Positions 16,982 through 23,194 of a stretch of DNA of 25,060 nucleotides are shown piece after piece. This DNA is from CAZKGE01 sp964541695. GTDB lineage: Bacteria; Bacillota; Clostridia; Christensenellales; CAG-138. Every line of letters starts with the position of its first letter. The stretch's first letter is position 1. The notes under the pieces are model-generated. The model saw only the letters and a list, made by a program, of their open reading frames with translations, was not told where the DNA came from and made no database searches. The stretch is taken from positions 1 through 25,060 of the forward strand of contig CAZIRB010000025.1 in NCBI GenBank assembly GCA_964541695.1, written 5' to 3'. A program made the translations under genes and the position numbers.

Positions 16982-17704
16982 CTATTCAAAGCCTCCTACG
17001 TTACCCACATCCGCGCAAAACCACGCGCTCAGCCGCCGCACGAAGCGGTACCCGCTTCTCTTGTACAGCGCGCAGGCGCGCGCGTTGCCGTCGCAAACGA
17101 TCAGCGTAGCGCGCGCGTGGCCGGCGAGCAGGAGCTTTTGTTCCAGCGTGGCGAGCGCGCGGACGCCGAGGCCGCCGCCCCAGAGGTCCTTGCGGACCGC
17201 GATGGCGGCGATCTCCGGCACGGGTTCGGCGTAGGAGAGCAGGTAAGTGCCGACCGGATCGCCGCCGTCCATAAAAAAGCCCGCCTCGCGCGCATCGTCG
17301 GCGATTAGCCGGTTGGTCTCCTCGGCGTCGAGGAAGGCGGTGTTCGGCACGTCGAAGAACGCCTCGTTGTGCAGCGCGGCGTACAGGGCGGCGTTTTCGG
17401 CGCTCAGGCGCTTGAGCCGGTACGGCCGGAATTCCGCCGGGGCGGGGAACAGGGTCTTTTCCAGAATGTCAAAGCCGAAGCACGGCGCAAATTGAAACGC
17501 GCCGCAGACAAACGGCTCCGCTTGCGGAAAGTTTTCGCCGCAGTCGCGCGCGGCAAAAAAGATCTCGGCCGCGCCAAGCTCCACAGCGTTCCGGCACAGG
17601 GCGGCGAGCGCGGTCAAAAAATCGTCCGCGTCGTAGCGTTCGCAGATGATGTAACACCTGCGGCGGATCGGAATCTGCTTGGTGATGAACGAAAACTCCG
17701 TCAC
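16982..17704 (-). CDS. GNAT-family N-acetyltransferase
   Basis: Probable acetyl-CoA-dependent N-acetyltransferase with unknown acceptor. The 240-aa protein is read from a GTG at 17704, chosen because AAGGAGG (complement of 17709-17715) lies four bases upstream and a good promoter lies behind it; the frame runs longer but has no start support. The C-terminal half holds the GNAT core: AEPVPEIAAIAVRKDLWGGGLG (motif A, with the acetyl-CoA loop around 170-180), LATLEQKLLLAGHARATLIVCD and NARACALYKRSGYRFV (motif B, about 207-222). The N-terminal ~90 residues (CERYDADDFLTALAALCRNAVELGAAEIFF) are a second, degenerate alpha/beta segment, so it may be a tandem GNAT with an inactive first half. Confidence 0.85.
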   Translation of the reverse strand: MTEFSFITKQIPIRRRCYIICERYDADDFLTALAALCRNAVELGAAEIFFAARDCGENFPQAEPFVCGAFQFAPCFGFDILEKTLFPAPAEFRPYRLKRLSAENAALYAALHNEAFFDVPNTAFLDAEETNRLIADDAREAGFFMDGGDPVGTYLLSYAEPVPEIAAIAVRKDLWGGGLGVRALATLEQKLLLAGHARATLIVCDGNARACALYKRSGYRFVRRLSAWFCADVGNVGGFE

Positions 17705-17726
17705 GGTCCCTCCTTGAGACGCGTCC

Positions 17727-17755
17727 AGTATATCATTGCATACGTATCGCGGCAA
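17727..17755 (-). promoter_or_regulatory. Promoter of the GNAT gene
   Basis: The minus strand reads TTGCCG (17755-17750), 17 bp, TATACT (17732-17727). The start is expected near 17720, five bases before the AAGGAGG ribosome binding site. Confidence 0.7.
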
Positions 17756-17874
17756 GGCGCGGTCAACGGGCGGAGCGGTTCCCGCCGCGGTCATGCGCCG
17801 CGCCGGCACGCAGCGCAAGTGGACGCCCGGTCCGCGGCCGCCGCGCTATATTTGCGCCGTCCGTGCCATAGCGA

Positions 17875-17904
17875 TTGAACTGCGGTACAAAAATCCTGTA
17901 TAAT
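17875..17904 (+). promoter_or_regulatory. Promoter of the aldehyde dehydrogenase gene
   Basis: TTGAAC (17875-17880), 18-bp spacer, perfect TATAAT (17899-17904). It predicts a leader of about 75 nt before the TTG start at 17986 and argues against any start further upstream in that frame. Confidence 0.7.
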
Positions 17905-17985
17905 GAAAACCGGCGGCGCATCCGAAGCGCGGGGAACAGTAATAATCTCCGCGTTTTTACCAGTCTGTATGGCCGGGAGGTTTAT

Positions 17986-19350
17986 TTGACGATACACGAG
18001 ACCCTGGAGGCCCAGCGCGCGTTCTTTCTGTCCGGCGCGGCAAGGCCCGTTACAAAACGCAAAAACGCACTGATTACGCTGCAGGCGGCGCTGCGCGCAA
18101 ACGAAGGGAAGCTTGCGCGGGCGCTAAAGGCCGATCTGAACAAAGCGCCCATGGAGGCCTACATGACCGAGACGGGCCTCGTGCTCGAGGAGCTGCGCTT
18201 TACGCTGCGGCATCTGGAGCGGTGGGCAAGGCCCCGCGCCGCCGGCACGCCGCTCGTGCAGTTCCACGCAAAAAGTTTCGTTATGCCGGAGCCGTACGGC
18301 GTCGCGCTCATCATCGCGCCGTGGAACTATCCGGTCCAGCTCTCGCTCGCGCCGCTCATCGGGGCGGTGGCCGCGGGCAACTGCGCGGTGATCAAGCCGT
18401 CCGCCAACACGCCGGAGACGAGCCGCGCGCTGGCCGGGCTTGTTACGGACTGCTTCGATCCGCGGCATGTCACGGTAATCCAGGGCGACCGGGAGCAGAA
18501 CAGCACGCTTTTGGACGAGAAATTCGACTATATCTTTTTTACCGGCAGCGCGGACGTGGGCAGGCTTGTGCTGGAGCGCGCGGCCAGGCACCTCACGCCC
18601 GTCAGCCTCGAGCTCGGCGGCAAGAGCCCGGTCATCGTGGACGGCACCGCCGACATCGCGCTGGCCGCGCGCCGCATCGCGTTCGGCAAGGTGCTCAACG
18701 CCGGACAGACCTGCGTGGCGCCCGATTACGTACTCGTGCAGCGGGACGTGATGGACGCGTTTTTATATGCGCTCAAAGCGGAGCTTGCGCGCTTTTTCCC
18801 GGGCGGCGACGAGGGCAACATGCCGAGCATCGTCAACGACCGGCAGTTCCAGCGCCTTGTGGGACTTTTGCAAAGCGGCAGCGTGTACTGCGGCGGCGGC
18901 GCGGATCCCGTCACGCGGCATATCTCGCCCACAGTGCTGACCGACGTTCATCCGGACGATCCCGTGATGCGCGAGGAGATATTCGGGCCGATTTTGCCGG
19001 TGCTGCCGTACGCGGCGCTCGACGAAGCGCTCGCGTTCGTCAACGCGCGGCCGCGGCCGCTCGCGCTGTACGTCTTCACGAACGACCGCGCGGCGGAGCG
19101 CCGCGTGCTCGCGGGCGCGCGCTTCGGCGGCGGCTGCGTCAACGATACGGCCGTCCACACCGCGACCTCGCGGATGGGCTTCGGCGGGGTCGGGGAGAGC
19201 GGCATGGGCAGCTACCATGGCAAGTACAGCTTCGATACGTTTACGCATGATAAAAGCATCGTCAAAAAATACAACTGGATCGACCTGCCGCTGCGCTACC
19301 ACCCGTACAGCGCATTCAAGGAGCGGCTTGTGAAGCTGTTCTTAAGGTGA
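17986..19350 (+). CDS. Aldehyde dehydrogenase, class-3 / fatty-aldehyde type
   Basis: NAD(P)-dependent oxidation of aldehydes to acids. The start is TTG at 17986, behind GGGAGG at 17975-17980 and downstream of the promoter; it yields 454 aa, the usual size of the short class-3 ALDH group (shorter N-terminus than classical ALDHs). Motifs: APWNYPVQLSLAPLIGAVAAGNCAVIKPS (Asn114), FFTGSADVGRLVLERAARHLTPVSLELGGKSP (catalytic base Glu209), NAGQTCVAPDYVLV (nucleophile Cys243), EEIFGPILPVLPY, GGVGESGMGSYHGKYSFDTFTHDKSIV. The C-terminal ~20 residues (YHPYSAFKERLVKLFLR) resemble the membrane-associating tail of this group. It stands alone in the context of other single-gene units; the substrate is not predictable. 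Confidence 0.95.
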   Translation: MTIHETLEAQRAFFLSGAARPVTKRKNALITLQAALRANEGKLARALKADLNKAPMEAYMTETGLVLEELRFTLRHLERWARPRAAGTPLVQFHAKSFVMPEPYGVALIIAPWNYPVQLSLAPLIGAVAAGNCAVIKPSANTPETSRALAGLVTDCFDPRHVTVIQGDREQNSTLLDEKFDYIFFTGSADVGRLVLERAARHLTPVSLELGGKSPVIVDGTADIALAARRIAFGKVLNAGQTCVAPDYVLVQRDVMDAFLYALKAELARFFPGGDEGNMPSIVNDRQFQRLVGLLQSGSVYCGGGADPVTRHISPTVLTDVHPDDPVMREEIFGPILPVLPYAALDEALAFVNARPRPLALYVFTNDRAAERRVLAGARFGGGCVNDTAVHTATSRMGFGGVGESGMGSYHGKYSFDTFTHDKSIVKKYNWIDLPLRYHPYSAFKERLVKLFLR

Positions 19351-19516
19351 CGAGGGCCGCGGCCGCGCAGGGCTCGGTCAGCGGGCTTACGATCCCCTAT
19401 TGGGTACCGGAACCTACCGGGGCAAAGCCGCGCCGCGCACGGGCTGCAGCGTACGGTTCAGGTCTGCGCGCGCTGCACGCATGGCCGCGTCCGTGTCCGT
19501 GCCCACACGGGGTATA

Positions 19517-19700
19517 GCGGCTCTCGCTGCGTTTTTTTGCGGCGGGTGGCTGCGAGGGCTACAGCCGCGCATCCGGTACAGTAGCGTTTGTCGCACTTTT
19601 TTGCGGTGGGCGGCTGCGAGGGCTACGGCCGCGCATCCGGTGCGGCGGCTCTCGCAGCGCCTTTTGCAACAGGCGGCCGCGAGGGCTACAGTGCCCGTCC
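19517..19700. repeat. Three imperfect ~64-bp tandem repeats, each able to form a hairpin
   Basis: The shared core GCGAGGGCTAC starts at 19552, 19616 and 19679 (periods 64 and 63). Each copy has a left arm (GGCTCTCGCTGC in the first; a related arm in the third; a more diverged one in the second), a T-rich loop start (TTTTTTT, TTTTTT, TTTT) and a complementary right arm ending GCGAGGGCT. The interval 19351-19946 (596 bp) holds no supported gene; the frames through it are compositional. Whether this is a processed RNA, a terminator array or a decayed element cannot be told from sequence alone. Confidence 0.65.
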
Positions 19701-19848
19701 GTGCCAATTGCAGCCGGTCGCACGGCGGATTGTACGTTATTCCCGCCGCCCTGCCGCCAAACCGGCGCGCGGCGCGGCCGATTTGCGAACGGCAGCCGGA
19801 TAAAAGGGCGTATTGCCCATCTTCTGCGGTGTCCGCTGCGAATTTTAC

Positions 19849-19877
19849 TTGCCGGATCGGCCGGCGTCCTGTAAAAT
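19849..19877 (+). promoter_or_regulatory. Promoter of the YccF-family gene
   Basis: TTGCCG (19849-19854), 17 bp, TAAAAT (19872-19877). The start is expected near 19884, leaving a ~63-nt leader to the ATG at 19947. Confidence 0.6.
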
Positions 19878-19946
19878 CGGATCGAAGCCGCGCGGCCGCT
19901 CGCCGAAAGGCGGAATCGTCAGGCGCAGGCTTTTCGGGAGGATTCC

Positions 19947-20315
19947 ATGCGGTTTTTAGGGAATGTGCTTTGGTTTTTGTTCGGCGGGCTGCTGCTCGGC
20001 CTGTGCTGGGGCCTTGCGGGGCTGTTTTGGTGCGTCACCATCATCGGCATCCCGTGGGGCGTGCAGTGCTTCAAGTTCGCCAAGCTCGCGTTCTTTCCGT
20101 TCGGCAAGGAGATCATCGTCGGCACGGGCGCGGGTTCCCTTCTGCTCAACGTCCTGTGGTTTCTCATCAGCGGCGCGGAGCTTGCGGTGCTTGCGGGCAC
20201 GATCGGGATCGTGTTCTGCGCCACGATCGTCGGCATCCCGTTCGGGCTGCAATGCTTCAAGTTTGCCGAGCTGGCGCTGCTGCCCTTCGGCGCGCAGGTA
20301 CGGCGCGCCGCATAA
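19947..20315 (+). CDS. YccF (DUF307) family inner-membrane protein
   Basis: Small membrane protein of unknown function; 122 aa. The ATG at 19947 follows GGGAGGA (19936-19942). It is an internal duplication: NVLWFLFGG...CVTIIGIPWGVQCFKFAKLAFFPFG in the first half is echoed by NVLWFLISG...CATIVGIPFGLQCFKFAELALLPFG in the second, exactly the two-YccF-domain build of the family. Each half has one or two hydrophobic helices followed by the GIPxGxQCFKFAxLAxxPFG motif. It has its own promoter and no operon partner; the convergent exporter gene ends 132 bp away. The family is clear; the role is unknown. Confidence 0.92.
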   Translation: MRFLGNVLWFLFGGLLLGLCWGLAGLFWCVTIIGIPWGVQCFKFAKLAFFPFGKEIIVGTGAGSLLLNVLWFLISGAELAVLAGTIGIVFCATIVGIPFGLQCFKFAELALLPFGAQVRRAA

Positions 20316-20388
20316 CCCGCCGCCCGCCGTCGATACCCGATTTGCCGTTTGCCGCGCCGGATCGCCGCGGCGTGCGAGCACGCAACGC

Positions 20389-20421
20389 AACAAAAGGACC
20401 ACGCCCTGCGGCGTGGTCCTT
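20389..20421 (-). terminator. Terminator after the MFS exporter gene (possibly bidirectional)
   Basis: AAGGACCACGCC (20394-20405) and GGCGTGGTCCTT (20410-20421) form a perfect 12-bp stem with loop CTGC. On the minus strand the stem ends CCTTTTGTT, a U-rich tail, 27 bp past the exporter stop. It lies between convergent genes and could also stop yccF transcription. Confidence 0.75.
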
Positions 20422-20447
20422 CGCCGTGTCCGGCGGCTTGGGTCGGC

Positions 20448-21713
20448 CTATTCGTCCGCCCGCGCCATATCCGCGCGATGGCGCGGCACCGAGGTCGCCC
20501 ACAGGCTTGCGAGCATGATCATAATCTGCGCGGCGCCCGATACGATAAACAGCGCCGCGATCCCGTAGACCTCGGCGATGGGCCCGGCAAACAGCAACCC
20601 TACGGGCATGGCGAGGCACATGACGCTGCCGATCAGCGAGAACACGCGCCCCTGCGATTCGGGCGGCATGGTCTGCTGCAGATAAGCCATGAGCGGCACG
20701 TTGTACAGCGTCGCGCTTGCGCCCATCAGCGCGCAGAGCGCGGCAAAGGCCCAGAAAGCCCAGCCGGTCCGGGGCAATATGCCGGACAGCAGCGAGAAAG
20801 CGCCGTAGCCGATCAACGCGGCGTGGACGACGAGGAACTTGCGGCGGATTCCGCCGCGTGCGCCGACGATCGCGCCGCCGAGCATCATGCCGCCCGCGTA
20901 GAGGAACTCGACCGCGCTGGCCTGCCAGGCCGTGCCGGAGAAATGCACACTGGTCATGAGCGGATACATCGTCGCGAGCGGCAGCACGAACACCATGCAG
21001 AGCGCCGCGGCCAGCAGCACGATCGCGAGCTTGCGGTTTTTTAAAAGCGCCGCCGCGCCCTCCTTCATCTCGCGGAACAGATGCGGGGTCTCGCGCCTTT
21101 CGCGCTTTGGGTCCGGGATCCGTACGGCCGCGACGGACAGGCAGGCCACGGCCGCGCCGAGAACGTCCGTGAGCATGATAACAGGCATGGGCAGCGCCGC
21201 GTACAGCGCCGCGCCGAAAACCGGCCCCAGCATGAACGCGCCCGACTGGATCATCTGGCTCCAGCCGTTTGCGCGGACGAGCTGCTCGCCCGGCACGAGC
21301 ATGGGCATGGCGGCTTGCATCGCCGGCGTGTGGAACACGTTGCCGAGCGCGCGGATGCCCAGCACCACGCAAGCCGCCCAGTACGGCGGCGCGCCCCCGA
21401 ACAGGAACAGCAGCGCGAACACGCCCGCGGCGAGCGCGATGAACGCGTCCGCGCCGATGATAACGGTCTTGCGCTTCCAGCGGTCGATCCAGACGCCCGC
21501 GAACGGGCCGACGAACAGCTGCGGCAAAAACGCGAGCAGGCCCGCGAGCGAGAGCATCAGCGCGGACGAGGTCTCGCTGGCGATCCACCAGATCAGCGAG
21601 AACTGCACGGCGGAGCTGCCGATGAGCGAGACGGCCTGTCCGGCCGCGATCGTGAAGAAATTCCGTTTCCAATGGCCGTAGTCCGGCGCATCGGTCAAGT
21701 GAGTTTGTTGCAT
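20448..21713 (-). CDS. Mef-like MFS drug (macrolide-type) efflux transporter
   Basis: Proton-driven exporter of 421 aa with about 12 hydrophobic helices. The ATG at 21713 is preferred over one 24 bp upstream because AAAGGA stands eight bases before it. By remembered comparison the sequence follows Mef(A)/(E) closely: HWKRNFFTIAAGQAVSLIGS, LSLAGLLAFLPQLFVGPFAGV, DRWKRKTVIIGADAFIALAA, FHTPAMQAAMPMLVPGEQLV, GWSQMIQSGAFMLGPVFGAA, LFREMKEGAAALLKNRKL, GRVFSLIGSVMCLAMPVGLL. The DRWKRK loop is the MFS motif-A position. A long leader with a small ORF ending Arg-Leu-Arg precedes it, so expression may be drug-inducible. Family membership is sure; macrolide as substrate is an inference from Mef similarity plus the leader. 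Confidence 0.88.
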   Translation of the reverse strand: MQQTHLTDAPDYGHWKRNFFTIAAGQAVSLIGSSAVQFSLIWWIASETSSALMLSLAGLLAFLPQLFVGPFAGVWIDRWKRKTVIIGADAFIALAAGVFALLFLFGGAPPYWAACVVLGIRALGNVFHTPAMQAAMPMLVPGEQLVRANGWSQMIQSGAFMLGPVFGAALYAALPMPVIMLTDVLGAAVACLSVAAVRIPDPKRERRETPHLFREMKEGAAALLKNRKLAIVLLAAALCMVFVLPLATMYPLMTSVHFSGTAWQASAVEFLYAGGMMLGGAIVGARGGIRRKFLVVHAALIGYGAFSLLSGILPRTGWAFWAFAALCALMGASATLYNVPLMAYLQQTMPPESQGRVFSLIGSVMCLAMPVGLLFAGPIAEVYGIAALFIVSGAAQIMIMLASLWATSVPRHRADMARADE

Positions 21714-21737
21714 CGGTAGAATCCTTTCTTTCGGCAT

Positions 21738-21786
21738 GCAAAGTGACCCCGCGCGCGGCGGGGCGGCTGACGGGGGAACGCTTTGC
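21738..21786 (-). promoter_or_regulatory. Putative attenuator: alternative hairpins between leader peptide and exporter start
   Basis: In RNA sense, GCAAAG (21786-21781, beginning at the last base of the leader stop codon) can pair with CTTTGC (21743-21738), with CCCC/GGGG inside. Alternatively CCCCGC (21763-21758) and GCGGGG (21752-21747) form a tight local hairpin. Both use the same GGGG arm, so they exclude each other. A ribosome held on the mini-ORF would cover GCAAAG and switch the fold. No long U-run follows, so whether the read-out is transcriptional or translational is unclear. Confidence 0.4.
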
Positions 21787-21809
21787 TACCGCAGGCGAAC
21801 GGAATACAT
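21786..21809 (-). CDS. Putative leader peptide MYSVRLR upstream of the Mef-like exporter
   Basis: A seven-codon ORF, ATG TAT TCC GTT CGC CTG CGG TAG, preceded by AAAGGAGG (21829-21822, 12 bases from the ATG, a longer gap than usual). It lies inside the ~250-nt leader of the exporter mRNA. The Arg-Leu-Arg end matches the Arg/Lys-X-Arg/Lys motif at which macrolide-bound ribosomes stall, as in ErmDL (MTHSMRLR...) and, from memory, the mef leader ending MRLR. The ORF, SD and motif are read directly; stalling is inferred. Confidence 0.5.
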   Translation of the reverse strand: MYSVRLR

Positions 21810-21970
21810 GGAGAATACCAGCCTCCTTTGGTTGGGTAAAACTCTCGCGCAGGCGTCGGGCCCGGGCGAGCCGGGCCGGCGCCGCCCTGCGGCGGTTTTG
21901 CGGGATACCGGGTGCGCGTGCACATTTTCGAAATGGAACGCGCGCGGCTTCCGGATTGACCTGCATTTCT

Positions 21971-21999
21971 ACTATACCATAAAAAGGCCCGCGGGTCGA
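21971..21999 (-). promoter_or_regulatory. Promoter of the Mef-like exporter, nested in the upstream terminator
   Basis: The minus strand reads TCGACC (21999-21994), 17 bp, TATAGT (21976-21971). The -35 falls partly in the loop and partly in the stem of the terminator that ends the LysM transcript. The start near 21964 gives a leader of about 250 nt before the exporter ATG. Confidence 0.6.
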
Positions 22000-22012
22000 A
22001 ACCCCGCGGGCC
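21980..22012 (-). terminator. Terminator of the LysM-protein gene
   Basis: GGCCCGCGGG and CCCGCGGGCC (21986-21995 with 22003-22012) form a perfect 10-bp GC stem with a seven-base loop. On the minus strand it is followed by TTTTT (21985-21981). It is 27 bp past the LysM gene stop. Confidence 0.88.
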
Positions 22013-22038
22013 GGAAAGTTTTGCTTTGTGCGGACACC

Positions 22039-22797
22039 TTACCTGAAGTACTGCGGGAATTGCCGGACGAGGCCCTGCGTCATGATGTCGGCCATCATCA
22101 TCGCTTCCTGCTCGATCGCTTCGAAGACGCTGATGCTTTCCGCGAAGTTTTGCGTCAAAAAATCGGCGACCATGGTCTGTATCATGGCGAGATGATCGTG
22201 CATCATTTTTTGCCATTCCTCCGCCGACCAATATGGGTTGATGCCGCCGAGGAAGGCCGCGATCTGATCCGCGTTTAAATACCACCGCTTCTCGGCGTCG
22301 GCGGCCGCGGCGCTGTCGCCCGCTTTCGCGGCCTGGACCAGCTCGCCAGCAATTTCGATATGCTCCGTGAAAAGCTTTGCAAACTCCGCGGCGATCTCCT
22401 TCCCGTAAAACGGAGCCAGCGCCGCCTCGAAATCCTTGGGATTGCGCAGCAGGCGCGCGGTGGCAAGCTCCGCATCGGGCAGGCTGAGAGCCATGCTGAA
22501 GATCGCCATCCTGGTCCAATAGACATGCTGCTCCCACAGCAGGCGGATGCGGTTGTTCAGCGCCTGCTCCGCCTCGCCGGCGCTTCCCGGCATGGGCTGC
22601 GCGGACGCCTGCGGAGGGCGGTCGTCCCGGGGGATGCGGATCGTCTGCCCGGCGCGCAAACCATTTTCGCGAAGCGCCGGATTCGCCGACAGGATCGCCT
22701 GTTTGCTCGTATGGAACCACTGCGCGAGCTGCCACAAAGAATCTCCGGGGCGGACGGTATAGGACCAAGTCCCGGCAGGACCCGGGGGCATATGCAT
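22039..22797 (-). CDS. LysM-domain protein with conserved ~150-aa helical C-terminal region of unknown function
   Basis: 252 aa. The N-terminal LysM (about residues 11-57) reads YTVRPGDSLWQLAQWFHTSK...ANPALRENGLRAGQTIRIP, a peptidoglycan/chitin-binding repeat. A Pro/Ala linker is followed by an all-helical region with LWEQHVYWTRMAIFSMALSLPD, LLRNPKDFEAALAPFYG, LFTEHIEIAGELVQAAKAGD, RWYLNADQIAAFLGGINPYWSAEEW and LVRQFPQYF. I recognise this pattern from uncharacterised Bacillota proteins but know no function. There is no signal peptide, which is odd for a LysM protein and resembles the spore- or coat-associated LysM proteins exported without one. The ATG at 22797 is chosen for AAAGG five bases upstream; GTG at 22800 is an alternative. 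It ends in a strong terminator. Confidence 0.8.
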   Translation of the reverse strand: MHMPPGPAGTWSYTVRPGDSLWQLAQWFHTSKQAILSANPALRENGLRAGQTIRIPRDDRPPQASAQPMPGSAGEAEQALNNRIRLLWEQHVYWTRMAIFSMALSLPDAELATARLLRNPKDFEAALAPFYGKEIAAEFAKLFTEHIEIAGELVQAAKAGDSAAAADAEKRWYLNADQIAAFLGGINPYWSAEEWQKMMHDHLAMIQTMVADFLTQNFAESISVFEAIEQEAMMMADIMTQGLVRQFPQYFR

Positions 22798-22894
22798 CAC
22801 TGCCTTTCCAAATCAATCTATTGTCATGGTATGACGCCGCCGCGAAAAAAGAATGGAAGCGCTGCAAAGGGGGCGGCGACGTCTGCGAATAAAA

Positions 22895-23194
22895 TTATTC
22901 TTGGATAAATTCTACCCAGTCTATTTGCATTAGACCTTTGACCTCGCATATTCAAGCGTTCTGTAAGTGTCGCCTTTAATTCCAGAGCGACCATCATAGA
23001 TCTCGGTTCCGGAGCTTACCATCATGGTCCTAATCGGATTCAGATCAAGGTGATGCCGTTTTGCATGCTTTGTTCACCGGTGGTGTCCATGGCAATGTAT
23101 AACTTAAAAAAGCTTAATATTGCATTTCGCCTTTCGGATCGGCAGAAATCTCCGTGCATTCGCTGTCTAGCGATATCAAGATATCAACTTCGAT
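22895..23194 (-). pseudogene. Decayed coding sequence downstream of the TIR gene (uncertain, possibly SLOG-like)
   Basis: No intact gene lies between 22798 and 23194, but the minus strand gives protein-like pieces in shifting frames: IEVDILISLDSECTEISADP... (in frame right after the TIR stop, ending at 23114), then YIAMDTTGEQSMQNGITLI, then EIYDGRSGIKGDTYRTLEYARSK, and after a frame change GLMQIDWVEFIQE ending at 22895. The DGRSG...GDTYRTLEYARSKG stretch recalls the DG-x-GT-x-T-x-x-A Rossmann pattern of SLOG/DUF2493-like nucleotide-binding proteins, a weak resemblance. GC content is between that of the TIR gene and the core chromosome. It could equally be non-coding. Confidence 0.25.

Noticed and set aside
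19400..20518. Long plus-strand frame of 372 codons overlapping the YccF gene
   Set aside because: Arg/Ala-rich, low-complexity translation with no motif; the clear two-domain YccF protein occupies another frame of the same DNA with its own SD and promoter.
20257..21966. 569-codon minus-strand frame starting in the exporter leader
   Set aside because: It is the +1 shadow of the Mef-like gene, with Arg-rich composition. Its first ATG lies about at or just before the predicted transcription start and has no SD.
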